Of a stretch of DNA of 64,000 nt, positions 8,219 through 16,499 are shown in pieces. Position 1 is the first letter of the stretch, and each line of letters begins with the position of its first letter. The stretch is from Tissierellia bacterium. Its GTDB lineage: Bacteria > Bacillota > Clostridia > Tissierellales > Sedimentibacteraceae. Below the pieces are notes generated by a model, which had not been told where the DNA came from, did no database searches, and was given only the letters and a program-made list of their open reading frames with translations. The translations under genes were made by a program, and so were the position numbers. The stretch spans positions 103,469-167,468 of the forward strand of contig JAQVWY010000001.1 of assembly GCA_028709465.1 (NCBI GenBank), given 5' to 3'.

Positions 8219-8625
8219 ATAACATTTTCTACTCCTTGCTCTTTTAATTGTTTTTCAATTCGTTTTAAAAACAACTTACCTATATCTTGATTTTTAGGAA
8301 ATCCTGTGCCATATACCCAGTCTATTTCTTCTACAATATTAAATCCTGCATCTTCAAAAGCACTTTTCATTCTATGATTGGTTTTAGGGTGTCCAAATAT
8401 TAAAACATATCCACCTGATCTAATTACTCTATGTAAAGCTACTGCTCTTTGTAAACACCAATCATAAAAATTACCTGTGGTATCCCACTTTTTACCCATA
8501 AAGAATAAGTCATAAGGAAAATCTGATACGCAACTATCTACTGTATTTTCTTTAATCTTCTCCAACACTTCAAGATTATCTCCTTGAATAAGTTTCCCAT
8601 TATTAGTTTTGAATATTGTTTCTAT
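8206..8625 (-). CDS. DNA methyltransferase, N-terminal part (catalytic half), start uncertain
   Basis: Carries the catalytic motif as DFPYDLFFMGKKWD (usual form DPPY) and RVIRSGGYVLIFGHPKTNH, ending ENVIWEE. The family also needs the upstream residues NGKLIQGDNLEVLEKIKEN, so the GTG at 8568 is too far downstream. The only codon at proper distance (7 nt) from a clear AGGAAG site is ATA at 8625 (or ATT at 8628). Whether ATA really initiates or an ATG is miscalled cannot be told from sequence. Confidence 0.7.
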   Translation of the reverse strand: METIFKTNNGKLIQGDNLEVLEKIKENTVDSCVSDFPYDLFFMGKKWDTTGNFYDWCLQRAVALHRVIRSGGYVLIFGHPKTNHRMKSAFEDAGFNIVEEIDWVYGTGFPKNQDIGKLFLKRIEKQLKEQGVENVIWEE

Positions 8626-8741
8626 AATATCACTTCCTAAATTTATTTATTATCTTCTTACTTATTTTTCCAACCCTGTATCCTTACTCTCCCAACGGTC
8701 AAATTTCAAGATTTTTGAATGAAATGACACTTTTATATGGT

Positions 8742-9302
8742 TTAATACATTTGCCCTAATGTAAATTCTCTTTGTAAATCCCTTATGTATTCAGTCCAAT
8801 CTCTTTCCATTATCCAATCAATTTGTTCATACAATTGTTCTAGTGAACCACTATTATATATTTCAAGATATTCAAATTTGTCTGCTCCATTTTCACTTTC
8901 GTTTTCAAGTAATTTTAAATCTGGATACTGCCCATCTCTTTTCCATAACCTATCAACTCTTATATCTAAATCTGTATTTATCCTCACAGGTAAAAATCCA
9001 TTTTCTAAAGCTATAGAATATTCATTTGCCTGTCTTAAATCTGATATAACACATTTATTTATGCTCTCTGCTTTTCCCATTGTTAAATCAATCCATATAG
9101 TAGGTCTTATTTCTCTAATTTTTTGTCCAACCTTTTGTAACAAATCTCTATCCTTGTAAGTCATACCAAAATAATCTCTTGCGACATCATATATTTTATC
9201 TGCGAATGCTATCTTTGTAAAATCATAATTGGATACTAAATAATCTGCCGCTGTATCTTTTCCACTTCCTCCACGACCATTTATAATTATCTTATTAACC
9301 AA
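8742..9302 (-). CDS. deoxynucleoside monophosphate kinase-like protein
   Basis: 186 aa, TTG start after GGAGG. The P-loop is at residues 9-16 (GRGGSGKD, then TAADYL), followed by FADKIYDVARDYF, QKVGQKIREI, and CVISDLRQANE. This resembles phage T4 gp1-type dNMP kinases that phosphorylate dNMPs for phage DNA synthesis. Ends 3 nt before the 9302/9305 junction with the transglycosylase gene; the two overlap in ribosome site and stop. Confidence 0.7.
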   Translation of the reverse strand: MVNKIIINGRGGSGKDTAADYLVSNYDFTKIAFADKIYDVARDYFGMTYKDRDLLQKVGQKIREIRPTIWIDLTMGKAESINKCVISDLRQANEYSIALENGFLPVRINTDLDIRVDRLWKRDGQYPDLKLLENESENGADKFEYLEIYNSGSLEQLYEQIDWIMERDWTEYIRDLQREFTLGQMY

Positions 9303-9304
9303 TA

Positions 9305-9997
9305 CTACATTCCTCCATCTTCCTCTAACTTTATTTTATTTTTTAATACCTTTTTATCATAATCGGTATTTATCTTTCCTGTGTTTTTAATATACTTTTT
9401 ATATCCTTCAATTCCTCTATTATATGAGCCAAGTGTATAACACCATAAATCTTCTTCTGAAGTTATTCCTTGACTTATCCAATAATCTTTATAAACTCTC
9501 AGTACCACAATTCCTGTTTTTATATTTTGTTTATCATCATGAATATCATAATCCTTAACATTAAGAAGTTCTTTATACCATTTTATGTATTGATTATTTA
9601 TCTGACAGAGTCCTACACTATAACCAGAACTACCTTGATTCTTACATTTAGCTTCTGATTTAAATTCGCTTTCAGTCCAGATTAATCCAAGAATCAGAGT
9701 ATAACCTAAATTATGTTCTTTAGCTATCTCATAACAATATTTTTGCAATTCTTCTGAAAGTGGAATATTATATAGTATAAATTCTTCTTCATAAATATCT
9801 TCTCCATTATTAAGGTTAAAACCATTTGGCAAAACACTAAAATTATCAATAAAATGCTTTAAATTTTCTATCTCTGTATTATTTTCTTCTGCTATAAGTT
9901 TATTTGTTATCTTATTAAAACCATTAATTAAAATTGTACATACCAATAAAGCTACTATAAATCTAACTACTTTTTTAGCCACAAAATACTTTTTCAT
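9305..9997 (-). CDS. lytic transglycosylase-like protein, membrane-anchored
   Basis: 230 aa. Start taken at ATG 9997, which is 9 nt after GGAGG. Residues about 10-30 form a membrane anchor (FIVALLVCTILINGF). The SLT-type domain begins near residue 85: LGYTLILGLIWTESEFKSEA carries the catalytic glutamate, followed by GYSVGLCQINNQY, GIVVLRVY, and LGSYNRG. It would cleave peptidoglycan, useful for DNA entry, conjugation or lysis. All hallmark motifs of the soluble lytic murein transglycosylase fold are visible. Confidence 0.8.
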   Translation of the reverse strand: MKKYFVAKKVVRFIVALLVCTILINGFNKITNKLIAEENNTEIENLKHFIDNFSVLPNGFNLNNGEDIYEEEFILYNIPLSEELQKYCYEIAKEHNLGYTLILGLIWTESEFKSEAKCKNQGSSGYSVGLCQINNQYIKWYKELLNVKDYDIHDDKQNIKTGIVVLRVYKDYWISQGITSEEDLWCYTLGSYNRGIEGYKKYIKNTGKINTDYDKKVLKNKIKLEEDGGM

Positions 9998-10062
9998 AAG
10001 TAACAACCTCCGTAATTTTATTTTAATATTGTGGTGGCAAATTTTTCATCCCCTTATTTACA

Positions 10063-10090
10063 ATAATACCACGTTTATTTTATATGTCAA
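10063..10090 (-). promoter_or_regulatory. sigma-A promoter for the transglycosylase operon
   Basis: TTGACA (10085-10090), 16 bp, TATTAT (10063-10068) on the minus strand. The element AAATATTAAATAAAC lies just upstream of the -35. The stretch from here to 10245 holds no other gene. Confidence 0.65.
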
Positions 10091-10245
10091 TAGGTTTATT
10101 TAATATTTTTTTAAAATATTTTATACATTATCAATTCCTTCTTTAATTTATTCAAAACTATCAATTGTTAATTTTTAACAAACTAGTAATTGCAATGCTT
10201 ACAGGATTCGTAAAACTCAACCAAATGCGACTTTTATTGAAATAT

Positions 10246-10702
10246 TTAATAACCATAAATTTTACAAAATCCCTCAACAAATATTTTGAAATTTGTATAT
10301 AATTCTTCAATGCTTTCTGCTGAAGTTCTTGTAGATGGATTACTCATAAACAAGCAATAATTATCTTCTTTTAAATAACTGTTGTCATCCATATATTTTG
10401 TAAAGGCATCAAGTAACTGTCTTAGATATTTACATTCCCCTTCTTTTGTATTGTCCTGAAATATATATGCAGTTTCTATTCCTAGTGAGTATAATTTTGT
10501 TTTCCTTTTTATAATCTATTTTCATGTTTCCTGCACTACTAAATCTATATCCTTTAATTACTTCTCCACAATCCCATTCAAGATATATAAACCATTCTCC
10601 ACAATCAGTAAACCACCTAAATTCAAATTTACCAATCTTAAACCAAAGAATATCCCAACCATAAAAATAACCATCTATTATATCTTTCTTTAAAAATCTC
10701 AT
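10246..10702 (-). pseudogene. small gene with a frameshift near 10500
   Basis: Frame one starts at ATG 10702 behind AAGGAGG and reads MRFLKKDIIDGYFYGWDIL through GYRFSSAGNMKIDYKK. After about 10500 the coding quality moves to the +1 frame: KLYSLGIETAYIFQDNTKEG, then NYCLFMSNPSTRTSAESIEE, and a stop at 10246. That second part has no start of its own. The product has many Trp and Phe and is not recognised. A miscalled A-run (AAAAAGGAAAACAAAA) could explain the break. Confidence 0.45.
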
Positions 10703-10750
10703 ATAATTTCCTCCTTTTTTATATAATTATCTTACAATAATTATCAAGTA

Positions 10751-10779
10751 TTGTATTATTTTTACATCTATGCTACAAT
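10751..10779 (+). promoter_or_regulatory. plus-strand promoter of the 50-aa gene
   Basis: TTGTAT (10751-10756), 17 bp, TACAAT (10774-10779). One of very few plus-strand promoters here. Confidence 0.6.
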
Positions 10780-10791
10780 ACACAGTATAGA

Positions 10792-10803
10792 GAACATATG
10801 TTT
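10792..10803 (+). promoter_or_regulatory. LexA-like half-perfect box
   Basis: GAACATATGTTT, matching the Gram-positive SOS box GAACnnnnGTTY, placed 12 nt downstream of the -10 where a repressor would block transcription. Confidence 0.45.
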
Positions 10804-10834
10804 TCTACTATATACAGAAAGTGAGGTGGAACAA

Positions 10835-10987
10835 ATGGCAAATAAAAAACAAACTTCAAAACCCATCGCTACTATAGCTTCTAAGATTCTTCAAGATGAC
10901 CGTTATAGTGATAATTCAAAATCAGTAGCAGCTTCTGCATTGGCTCAGACAAAGACCAGAAAATCTATTTCATCCAAGAAAAAATAA
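10835..10987 (+). CDS. basic small protein, 50 aa, plus strand
   Basis: Starts MANKKQTSKPIATIASKIL after a GAGGTGG site; Ser/Lys/Ala-rich, ending KTRKSISSKKK. It has its own promoter, a LexA-like box and a terminator, so it is an independent unit facing the ligase operon. Composition (ASKIL..., SVAASALAQ) resembles small phage or plasmid proteins annotated only as hypothetical. Confidence 0.65.
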   Translation: MANKKQTSKPIATIASKILQDDRYSDNSKSVAASALAQTKTRKSISSKKK

Positions 10988-11013
10988 TCAAAATATAAAT
11001 TAGAATGGGGGGT

Positions 11014-11050
11014 GTCCATCTACAAATATTTTATAGATGGACTCTTTTTT
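11014..11050 (+). terminator. terminator of the plus-strand gene
   Basis: 9-bp stem GTCCATCTA/TAGATGGAC followed by CTTTTTT. Confidence 0.8.
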
Positions 11051-11075
11051 ATATAAAACATTCTTTGAAACAAAA

Positions 11076-13037
11076 TTATTTTATCATATCTAAAAATTCA
11101 TTTTCATTCATGATTTTTACATTATATTTTAATGCATCCTGATTTTTCTTTGAGCCTGAGGTAGTATCATTAGTTAATAAATATGATGTTTTAGATGATA
11201 CTGAATCTGTTAATTTACCACCTAATGACTCAATTAATTCTTCAAGTTTCTTTCTAGGTTTAAACTGTTGGAATTCACCAGTGACACAAAATACTTTACC
11301 AGTTAAATCAAGTTTACTAATATTCTCTTTCTTTTCAGTTTTAATAAAATCTAATATAACAGTTGTTTTTGCCCACATTTTATGTTCAATTCCATTATTG
11401 TACCACTGATATAAACTATCATTACTTACTTGACCAAAATCTTCCAATTGTGTAAAATCAAATTCTCTACAAAAAGCATCTTCAAAAGCAAACCAATCGT
11501 TATTAAATGCCTTTGCTATTGCTTTACTTGCTGACTTTCCTATCTGACTAATACCTAAGCCATATAAAAATCTATGCATTTCTACAGTTTTTGAATTATT
11601 AATTGCTTCAATTAATTTATTATAACTTCTAATTCCCCATCCTTCTAATTTAATTATCTCATTTTTATACTTTTCAAGGTTATAGATATCATCAAAGGTT
11701 TTAAGAAATCCTTTTTCAATAAATAGTTCAATTCCTGCTTCACTAAATCCATCAATGTTTATAGCATCCTTACTACAAAAGTGAACAAACTTATTAACCA
11801 GTTTTGAAGGACAATTTACATTATCACAAAACAAAAATCTTGCTTCTTTAGGTCTTTTTATTACTATTGGTTCTCCACATGAAGGACACTTCATATCTAT
11901 TTTATAAGTATTTGAACGTGTTAAATTATCTTCAATTTGCGGGATTACTTCATTAGCACGATAAACAGTTACCACATCATTTATACCCAATTCTAATTCT
12001 TCAAATATATCATAATTGTGTAAACTTGCTCTTGACACCTTTACACCATCAATATCCACCTCATCAAATAAACCTGTAATTGAAACCATACCTGTACGTG
12101 TTGTATTTAATTCTACACCTTTAAATTTTGCTTCATAATTTTCATTCTCCCATTTTAAAGCAAACATATTTTTGGCATGATGCCCAGTGAAGCCTTGTGC
12201 TTTACCATAAGCAATATCATTATATTCAATAATTAAACCATCTGTTAGATATGGTAGAGAAAATACTTTATTTTTAAAATCTTCTATATAATTTTTTATT
12301 ATTTCTCTATTAACTGCAAAATGATATACAACTTCAAAACCTTGTTCTTTTAAAAATTCAAACTGTTGGTTTTTATAAGGTATTTCTTTATCACACTTAA
12401 CAATTGCAAATGCTATAAATATTAAATTCCTTCGTTTAGTTATATTAGCATCTAACTGCCTTACTGAACCTGCCGATAAGTTCCTCGGACTTGAATATGG
12501 TCCTTCTCCTTTAGCAATCAAATCTAAATTAATTCTTTCAAAGTCTTTAAATGTGACCAAACCTTCTCCACGTAGTTCCAAGTAACCTTTATAATCAATA
12601 GTTAAAGGAACATTGGTAAACATTCTAACTGTATGTGATACATCCTCTCCATAATCTCCTCCACCTCTAGTAATAGCTTGCTGAAATCTCCCATTATTAT
12701 ATTTTAGAACTAAAGTCAATCCATCTAACTTCCAAGACAATATACAATCTTGATTTCTCATAAACTTAATAATATCATTAATATCTTTTGATTTTTCAGC
12801 AGACAACATAGGTTCTGAATGTTTTACTTTTGTAAGGAATGGTAGTATTTCACCTTTTACCTTTTGTGTTGGTGAATTCACTAATATATAATTAGTTTCA
12901 TTTTCTAATTTTTCTAGTTCATCATATAACGCATCATACTCTTTATCCGATATTTCAGGTTTATCTTTTACATAATATAAATCTGAATGATAATTACAAA
13001 TCTTAACTAGTTCTTTAATTCTTTCACCTTTACTCAT
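11076..13037 (-). CDS. ligA: NAD+-dependent DNA ligase LigA
   Basis: 653 aa, full-length for the family. It seals nicks using NAD+. The adenylated lysine is in SWKLDGLTL (about residue 103). The order is the Ia domain (HSDLYYVKDKPEISDKEYD), nucleotidyltransferase, OB fold, a four-Cys zinc finger (CPSCGEPIV to FCDNVNCPSKL), helix-hairpin-helix region (YGLGISQIGKSASKAIA), and C-terminal BRCT (GKVFCVTGEFQQF to the end). Start chosen at ATG 13037, 7 nt after AAGGAG. It is preceded at 74 bp by a small gene, and the pair lies under a LexA-like box, suggesting damage-induced repair. LigA on a mobile element would free replication from the host ligase. Confidence 0.95.
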   Translation of the reverse strand: MSKGERIKELVKICNYHSDLYYVKDKPEISDKEYDALYDELEKLENETNYILVNSPTQKVKGEILPFLTKVKHSEPMLSAEKSKDINDIIKFMRNQDCILSWKLDGLTLVLKYNNGRFQQAITRGGGDYGEDVSHTVRMFTNVPLTIDYKGYLELRGEGLVTFKDFERINLDLIAKGEGPYSSPRNLSAGSVRQLDANITKRRNLIFIAFAIVKCDKEIPYKNQQFEFLKEQGFEVVYHFAVNREIIKNYIEDFKNKVFSLPYLTDGLIIEYNDIAYGKAQGFTGHHAKNMFALKWENENYEAKFKGVELNTTRTGMVSITGLFDEVDIDGVKVSRASLHNYDIFEELELGINDVVTVYRANEVIPQIEDNLTRSNTYKIDMKCPSCGEPIVIKRPKEARFLFCDNVNCPSKLVNKFVHFCSKDAINIDGFSEAGIELFIEKGFLKTFDDIYNLEKYKNEIIKLEGWGIRSYNKLIEAINNSKTVEMHRFLYGLGISQIGKSASKAIAKAFNNDWFAFEDAFCREFDFTQLEDFGQVSNDSLYQWYNNGIEHKMWAKTTVILDFIKTEKKENISKLDLTGKVFCVTGEFQQFKPRKKLEELIESLGGKLTDSVSSKTSYLLTNDTTSGSKKNQDALKYNVKIMNENEFLDMIK

Positions 13038-13111
13038 CTTCAATCTCCTTATGTTTATTTTTTATCTTATTAAATTTTTTATTAATAGGGGCTAGTTTCC
13101 CAACCCCTATA

Positions 13112-13558
13112 TTAAATTCCTTTTATATATTCTACTCCAAAAGTAGTTATTGCCAATATCTTTTTATCCTTCTCATACCACTTCATTATGTCATCTGTAT
13201 TAATTGTATTAATGCCATTATGTATCATTTCCACAATATCTAACACTTGTGACCACGCCAGAGGTTCAAGAAACAAATTTTGTAAAACTTCCCTCAACTC
13301 ACTCCAACTTTCAATTTCTATACATTCTTTAATTTTCTTCTCGTATTCACTTACATCTGTTCGCTTGCTTATTATATCTCTTCTGAAACGTTGTAAACTA
13401 TTTATAACTTCATATCCATATTCATAATCTGGATTGTAGTATTCAGTTAGATATCTTTCAGCCGTTTCTTCATTCTGGCAAAGTATATTTGCTAATTTAA
13501 TACACCATATTGTAGGAAACTCAACCAACTCTTCAAACCTATTATTTGTTTTTCTCAT
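13112..13558 (-). CDS. hypothetical protein, 148 aa, first gene of the ligase operon
   Basis: ATG after GAAAGGAG. Helical and acidic, with WCIKLANILCQNEETAERYL, SWSELREVLQNLFLEPLAW and a C-terminal ITTFGVEYIKGI. Not recognised. Position directly upstream of ligA and behind a LexA-like control region suggests a DNA-repair or replication accessory role, which is inferred only from context. Confidence 0.6.
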   Translation of the reverse strand: MRKTNNRFEELVEFPTIWCIKLANILCQNEETAERYLTEYYNPDYEYGYEVINSLQRFRRDIISKRTDVSEYEKKIKECIEIESWSELREVLQNLFLEPLAWSQVLDIVEMIHNGINTINTDDIMKWYEKDKKILAITTFGVEYIKGI

Positions 13559-13620
13559 TTTTTACTCCTTTCATAATACAAAATTGTTAAATAATGCTTG
13601 TAAAAAAATGGTTGAAAATA

Positions 13621-13727
13621 AAAGAGAAAAACATTATAATTATTATAGGTATTTAGTACTGCTTACAACATGGAACTTAATACCCACGGAGGTTAGGGGT
13701 CATACCCTAACTTTTGTTTTTCTCTTT
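13621..13727 (-). ncRNA. structured leader of the ligase operon (three-stem RNA)
   Basis: An outer perfect 12-bp stem (13621-13632 with 13716-13727) encloses two hairpins: 13648-13657 with 13675-13684 (10 bp, one mismatch) and GTTAGGG/CCCTAAC (13692-13711). This is a three-way-junction shape between the promoters and the 13558 gene. On the minus strand an 11-codon reading frame (13707-13742, MKTIVKEKNKS) behind GGTGGTGAT ends inside the structure, as in leader-peptide attenuation. On the plus strand the last hairpin is followed by TTTTGTTTTT and would work as a terminator. I do not recognise a known riboswitch. Confidence 0.45.
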
Positions 13728-13874
13728 AACTATAGTTTTCATTTATCACCACCGTTTCAATTTTATTATTAGAAAATTATAACTTGATAGTTATAATTAT
13801 TATATCTTGTAATAAGTATAACTATTTTTCTGAATATTTGCAATTAATATTATATTTAACAATTCTATGATTAC

Positions 13875-13886
13875 GAACATATGTTC
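13875..13886 (-). promoter_or_regulatory. LexA-like SOS box
   Basis: Perfect palindrome GAACATATGTTC inside CGAACATATGTTCT, 13 of 14 bases of the Bacillus-type LexA site. It lies 10 nt downstream of the -10 of the promoter at 13896-13923. Confidence 0.6.
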
Positions 13887-13895
13887 TTATATATA

Positions 13896-13923
13896 ATTAT
13901 ACTATTTATATATTAATTCGCAA
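13896..13923 (-). promoter_or_regulatory. promoter P2 of the ligase operon
   Basis: TTGCGA (13918-13923), 16 bp, TATAAT (13896-13901), with the LexA-like palindrome just downstream. Confidence 0.6.
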
Positions 13924-13980
13924 GTTATATTATGGAAATTAAGGTAAGTTATTTAATATTTGGATTTTCCTCATGATTTT

Positions 13981-14008
13981 ATTATACTCTTTAATATTAA
14001 TTTGTCAA
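13981..14008 (-). promoter_or_regulatory. promoter P1 of the ligase operon
   Basis: TTGACA (14003-14008), 16 bp, TATAAT (13981-13986), preceded by the recurrent AAAATAATAAATAAA element. Confidence 0.65.
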
Positions 14009-14094
14009 TATAAATTTATTTATTATTTTATTATATTTACAACAATCTCAATTTGATTTAAAAATCATCCATACGCTTATAAATACTTTCTTTT

Positions 14095-14199
14095 TCAGTA
14101 TAAAGTAAATAATGAAGATGTACCTTTAATATAAAAAATTGGTTTTTTATAATGTTTATAACATATTGAACATAATTGCATTATTATATTGTAAAGCAT
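14095..14199 (-). CDS. possible 34-aa protein with CxxC
   Basis: Reads MLYNIIMQLCSICYKHYKKP and so on, behind AAAGGAGATATGT. The CSIC pair could bind metal. The +1 frame remains open and coding-like after the TGA (EKESIYKRMDDF), hinting at a frameshift. Low confidence. Confidence 0.3.
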   Translation of the reverse strand: MLYNIIMQLCSICYKHYKKPIFYIKGTSSLFTLY

Positions 14200-14233
14200 A
14201 CATATCTCCTTTCATATCAAATCTCTTTTCGAT

Positions 14234-14401
14234 TCAAATTTTATAATATTTTTTAATCCTTTTAATAACTTCTTCACTTGTAATTTCTCCTGCTAAATTC
14301 ATCTTTGCTAATTCCACAGCATAATTACTAGGAATTAAGTTTTCAAAGTTTAAAGATGCTTTAGTATTAGATATAATTTGTTCTATTTTTTGACTATTCA
14401 T
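14234..14401 (-). CDS. VbhA-type antitoxin-like protein, 55 aa
   Basis: Start at 14401 (MNSQKIEQIISNTKASL) after AAGGAG. The C-terminal half, SNYAVELAKMNLAGEITSEE then VIKRIKKYY, matches the helical pattern of VbhA-family antitoxin domains (typically LAGEISLEEAI), which inhibit Fic-domain AMPylating toxins. No Fic gene is visible within the window, so it may be an orphan that counters a host Fic protein. Assignment rests on the short LAGEIT motif and length. Confidence 0.5.
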   Translation of the reverse strand: MNSQKIEQIISNTKASLNFENLIPSNYAVELAKMNLAGEITSEEVIKRIKKYYKI

Positions 14402-14436
14402 ATATGTCTCCTTCGCATAAATCATGTAATGCGTCA

Positions 14437-14676
14437 TTAACTCCATTGTAGTTTTTGTCCACATTCGGAACAAAATTTGACTTTAAAAGGACTTATGACA
14501 CTTTTACAATTTGGACATCTCCCAAGTTTATTCACGTTATTTGCATTAACTGTTTTCAAGGGGATTTGCTTTTTAAGTGCTTCAATAGCTAATTTTGCGG
14601 ATTCAACCTCTGTTGGCTTATATGTCCAATATTCAACGATATTGTTCAGGCTTTTTATTGCTTCCTCAATTTCCAT
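14437..14676 (-). CDS. zinc-ribbon protein, 79 aa
   Basis: ATG after CAGGAGG. N-terminal helix (EIEEAIKSLNNIVEYW, AKLAIEALKKQIPLK) and a C-terminal ribbon: CPNCKSVISPFKVKFCSECGQKL. This layout is common in small phage proteins of unknown role. Four zinc ligands are intact. Confidence 0.7.
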   Translation of the reverse strand: MEIEEAIKSLNNIVEYWTYKPTEVESAKLAIEALKKQIPLKTVNANNVNKLGRCPNCKSVISPFKVKFCSECGQKLQWS

Positions 14677-14734
14677 TCCACGACCTCCTGTGTCACATAA
14701 TTATCATTATTTGACTTAATATAAAATAATACTT

Positions 14735-14915
14735 TTATCTAATTATCTTAAATTTAGTGTCTTCTATAGTATTAGCATCGGCTACAAAGACACCTTCAAT
14801 TTCATTATTTTTGTAACCAGATTTAATTTTTTTGTATTGCTTCTTTCTCATTCTTAGCTTCAACATCTATATAGTAAACATAAGTTTCTGTAACTTTTAC
14901 ATTATAAATTTTCAT
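14735..14915 (-). pseudogene. DpnD/PcfM-like small protein with a frameshift
   Basis: MKIYNVKVTETYVYYIDVEA then KNEKEAIQK in frame one (ATG behind AAGGAGG), continuing after a seven-T run (14827-14833) as KIKSGYKNNEIEGVFVADAN and TIEDTKFKI. The joined sequence has the DpnD/PcfM layout (strand, VEA-helix, short acidic tail). The break is exactly at the homopolymer, so a miscall is likely. Confidence 0.5.
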
Positions 14916-14949
14916 AAAAACCTCCTTAATTTTGCACAAATCTGTGATT

Positions 14950-15414
14950 TTATATAAATTTTAATATCTGTAAAATTTGCAGTATAGAACTTACAACTGC
15001 GACTAATTGTATTATAATTATAAAAACGTTAGTGATAACCTTATCTTTATTTTCAAATAAAATAATATTTATTCTTAACAATCCTAATGTTATGCCAAAA
15101 GAAGCTCCTAGTAGTAACGGTAATGTGAAGATATTTATATACCATAATGGAAAATAGTAATATAAAATTCCCCATACCACAAAGAATGCTAATCCTAATC
15201 CAACATCATCCATACCTTTTGTTTTATTGTTTATTCTATTTAATTCAAAACCTAATCCCATTATTCCTATTACACTTAAAATTATTGCTACAACTTTACT
15301 CGATATTTCATATTTTAAATAATTAGGGAAGCAATATAAGAATACTGCGACAATTAAAAAACTTAATGCCAATGCCATTCCTTTATAATCAATATTATTA
15401 TCTTGTTTATCCAC
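14950..15414 (-). CDS. membrane protein, 154 aa (GTG start)
   Basis: Five hydrophobic stretches: GMALALSFLIVAVFLYCF, VVAIILSVIGIMGLGFEL, GLGLAFFVVWGILYYYF, LPLLLGASFGITLGLL, and VFIIIIQLVAVVSSILQILQ. Loops are short, with no signal peptide. Not recognised; an integral membrane protein with no catalytic motif. Confidence 0.7.
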   Translation of the reverse strand: MDKQDNNIDYKGMALALSFLIVAVFLYCFPNYLKYEISSKVVAIILSVIGIMGLGFELNRINNKTKGMDDVGLGLAFFVVWGILYYYFPLWYINIFTLPLLLGASFGITLGLLRINIILFENKDKVITNVFIIIIQLVAVVSSILQILQILKFI

Positions 15415-15447
15415 AATATCACCTCAACTTTCAATCAAGCATTCATT

Positions 15448-15627
15448 TCATTTTGATTTTTCATTATTGCACACATGTTCTTTAAATAAAGGTTTTAAAT
15501 TTTTTGTATTTTTACATCCAAAATATTCTCCGCATTCCAAACATTGAGCTTCATCTAATTTTCCAAATAAGTTTTCTTTAGGTATTAAAAAGTTTCTTAC
15601 TTTTCCATCAATACATTTTAATTTCAT
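15448..15627 (-). CDS. small zinc-finger protein, 59 aa
   Basis: Start at 15627 (MKLKCIDGKVRNFLIPKEN), 8 nt after GGAG. Cys pattern CLECGEYFGCKN and a final HVC fit one zinc knuckle. Function unknown. Confidence 0.55.
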   Translation of the reverse strand: MKLKCIDGKVRNFLIPKENLFGKLDEAQCLECGEYFGCKNTKNLKPLFKEHVCNNEKSK

Positions 15628-15663
15628 CTTATCAACTCCACACAAATATTCCTTTTATTATAA

Positions 15664-15894
15664 TTAATGTAAACAAATTACTTCTACTTCATCTTGTTTA
15701 TACATATCTTCCAAGGAAATTGCCCACAAATCCTTTTTACAGTATGGTTTATATCCATTCTTAACATCTTTTTCTTTTCTCCATGAGAAATATGTATCCC
15801 ATACTTTCTGAATAGCATCTTTTTTATTTTTCGCTTGTGTTATATATATGTCGTTCCATTGTGCATATTCGCAATAAACTATATAGGTTTTCAT
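15664..15894 (-). CDS. hypothetical protein, 76 aa
   Basis: ATG at 15894 after AGAGGTGG. MKTYIVYCEYAQWNDIYITQ then AKNKKDAIQKVWDTYF has the strand-helix pattern of small phage proteins of the DpnD-like kind (VEAKNKKDAI). C-terminal YKPYCKKDLWAISLEDMY. Unassigned. Confidence 0.55.
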   Translation of the reverse strand: MKTYIVYCEYAQWNDIYITQAKNKKDAIQKVWDTYFSWRKEKDVKNGYKPYCKKDLWAISLEDMYKQDEVEVICLH

Positions 15895-15919
15895 AGCCAC
15901 CTCTAATTTTTAATAAATA

Positions 15920-16093
15920 TTACTTTGATATTTTTTCTATTGGACAATTTAGATGTCTTTCTGTCATCCTATCATGCTAATTAGAGCCAGTTTTAATTGT
16001 TTTATCTTTTAAACAATAAGACATTACATATCCACCGACATCTTCGTATTTTTCATATAAACATTCATCACATGATTTTGGTAAATCTTTTAT
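15920..16093 (-). pseudogene. Cys-rich small protein with an in-frame TAG and no ATG
   Basis: Reading from ATA 16093 (5 nt after AAGGAAGG) gives IKDLPKSCDECLYEKYEDVG then YVMSYCLKDKTIKTGSN, an in-frame TAG, and HDRMTERHLNCPIEKISK to TAA. The pattern SCDEC, YC, and LNCPI matches small Cys-knuckle proteins common in phages (a C-x2-C, C, then C-P ending). Both the start codon and one internal codon appear altered. Confidence 0.4.
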
Positions 16094-16141
16094 AATAACC
16101 TTCCTTTCAATCAATTTTATTAAAATATTATATACAATATT

Positions 16142-16472
16142 TTAACTAAATTTATCTTCATCCATAAAATCTCTAGTGGCATACCCAAAAACATTACATA
16201 ACATCATTTTCTCAATATTTTTTGAAACCCTAATCTCTGGAAAATCCTTTCCCATATCTCCTAATTTTATTTCCACAACTTCATTATCTAGCATATGAAC
16301 AAATATTTTATAACCCTTTATCAACCAATAAGTGCTACATACGTGGGATTGTGTTGTATCAACTCTTTTACAATTATTATTTAAAGCTATTTCTGTAGCA
16401 TTTAATGTTTATTAACAAATCATTTTTATTAGGATAATTTTCACCCATCCATATATGTAGTTCTTTATTCAT
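16142..16472 (-). pseudogene. hypothetical protein, about 110 aa, frameshifted
   Basis: ATG 16472 behind GGAGAG gives MNKELHIWMGENYPNKNDLL then INI. After about 16400 the frame changes to NATEIALNNNCKRVDTTQSH then VCSTYWLIKGYKIFVHMLDN and runs to 16142. The 60-aa ORF at the end is therefore only the C-terminal half. The joined protein is not recognised. Confidence 0.45.
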
Positions 16473-16499
16473 GCTTTTATACTCTCCTTTTTATTTAAA

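Noticed and set aside
13584..13772. 62-codon plus-strand frame across the structured leader
   Set aside because: Includes the hairpin and terminator sequences and has no ribosome site; better explained as RNA structure.
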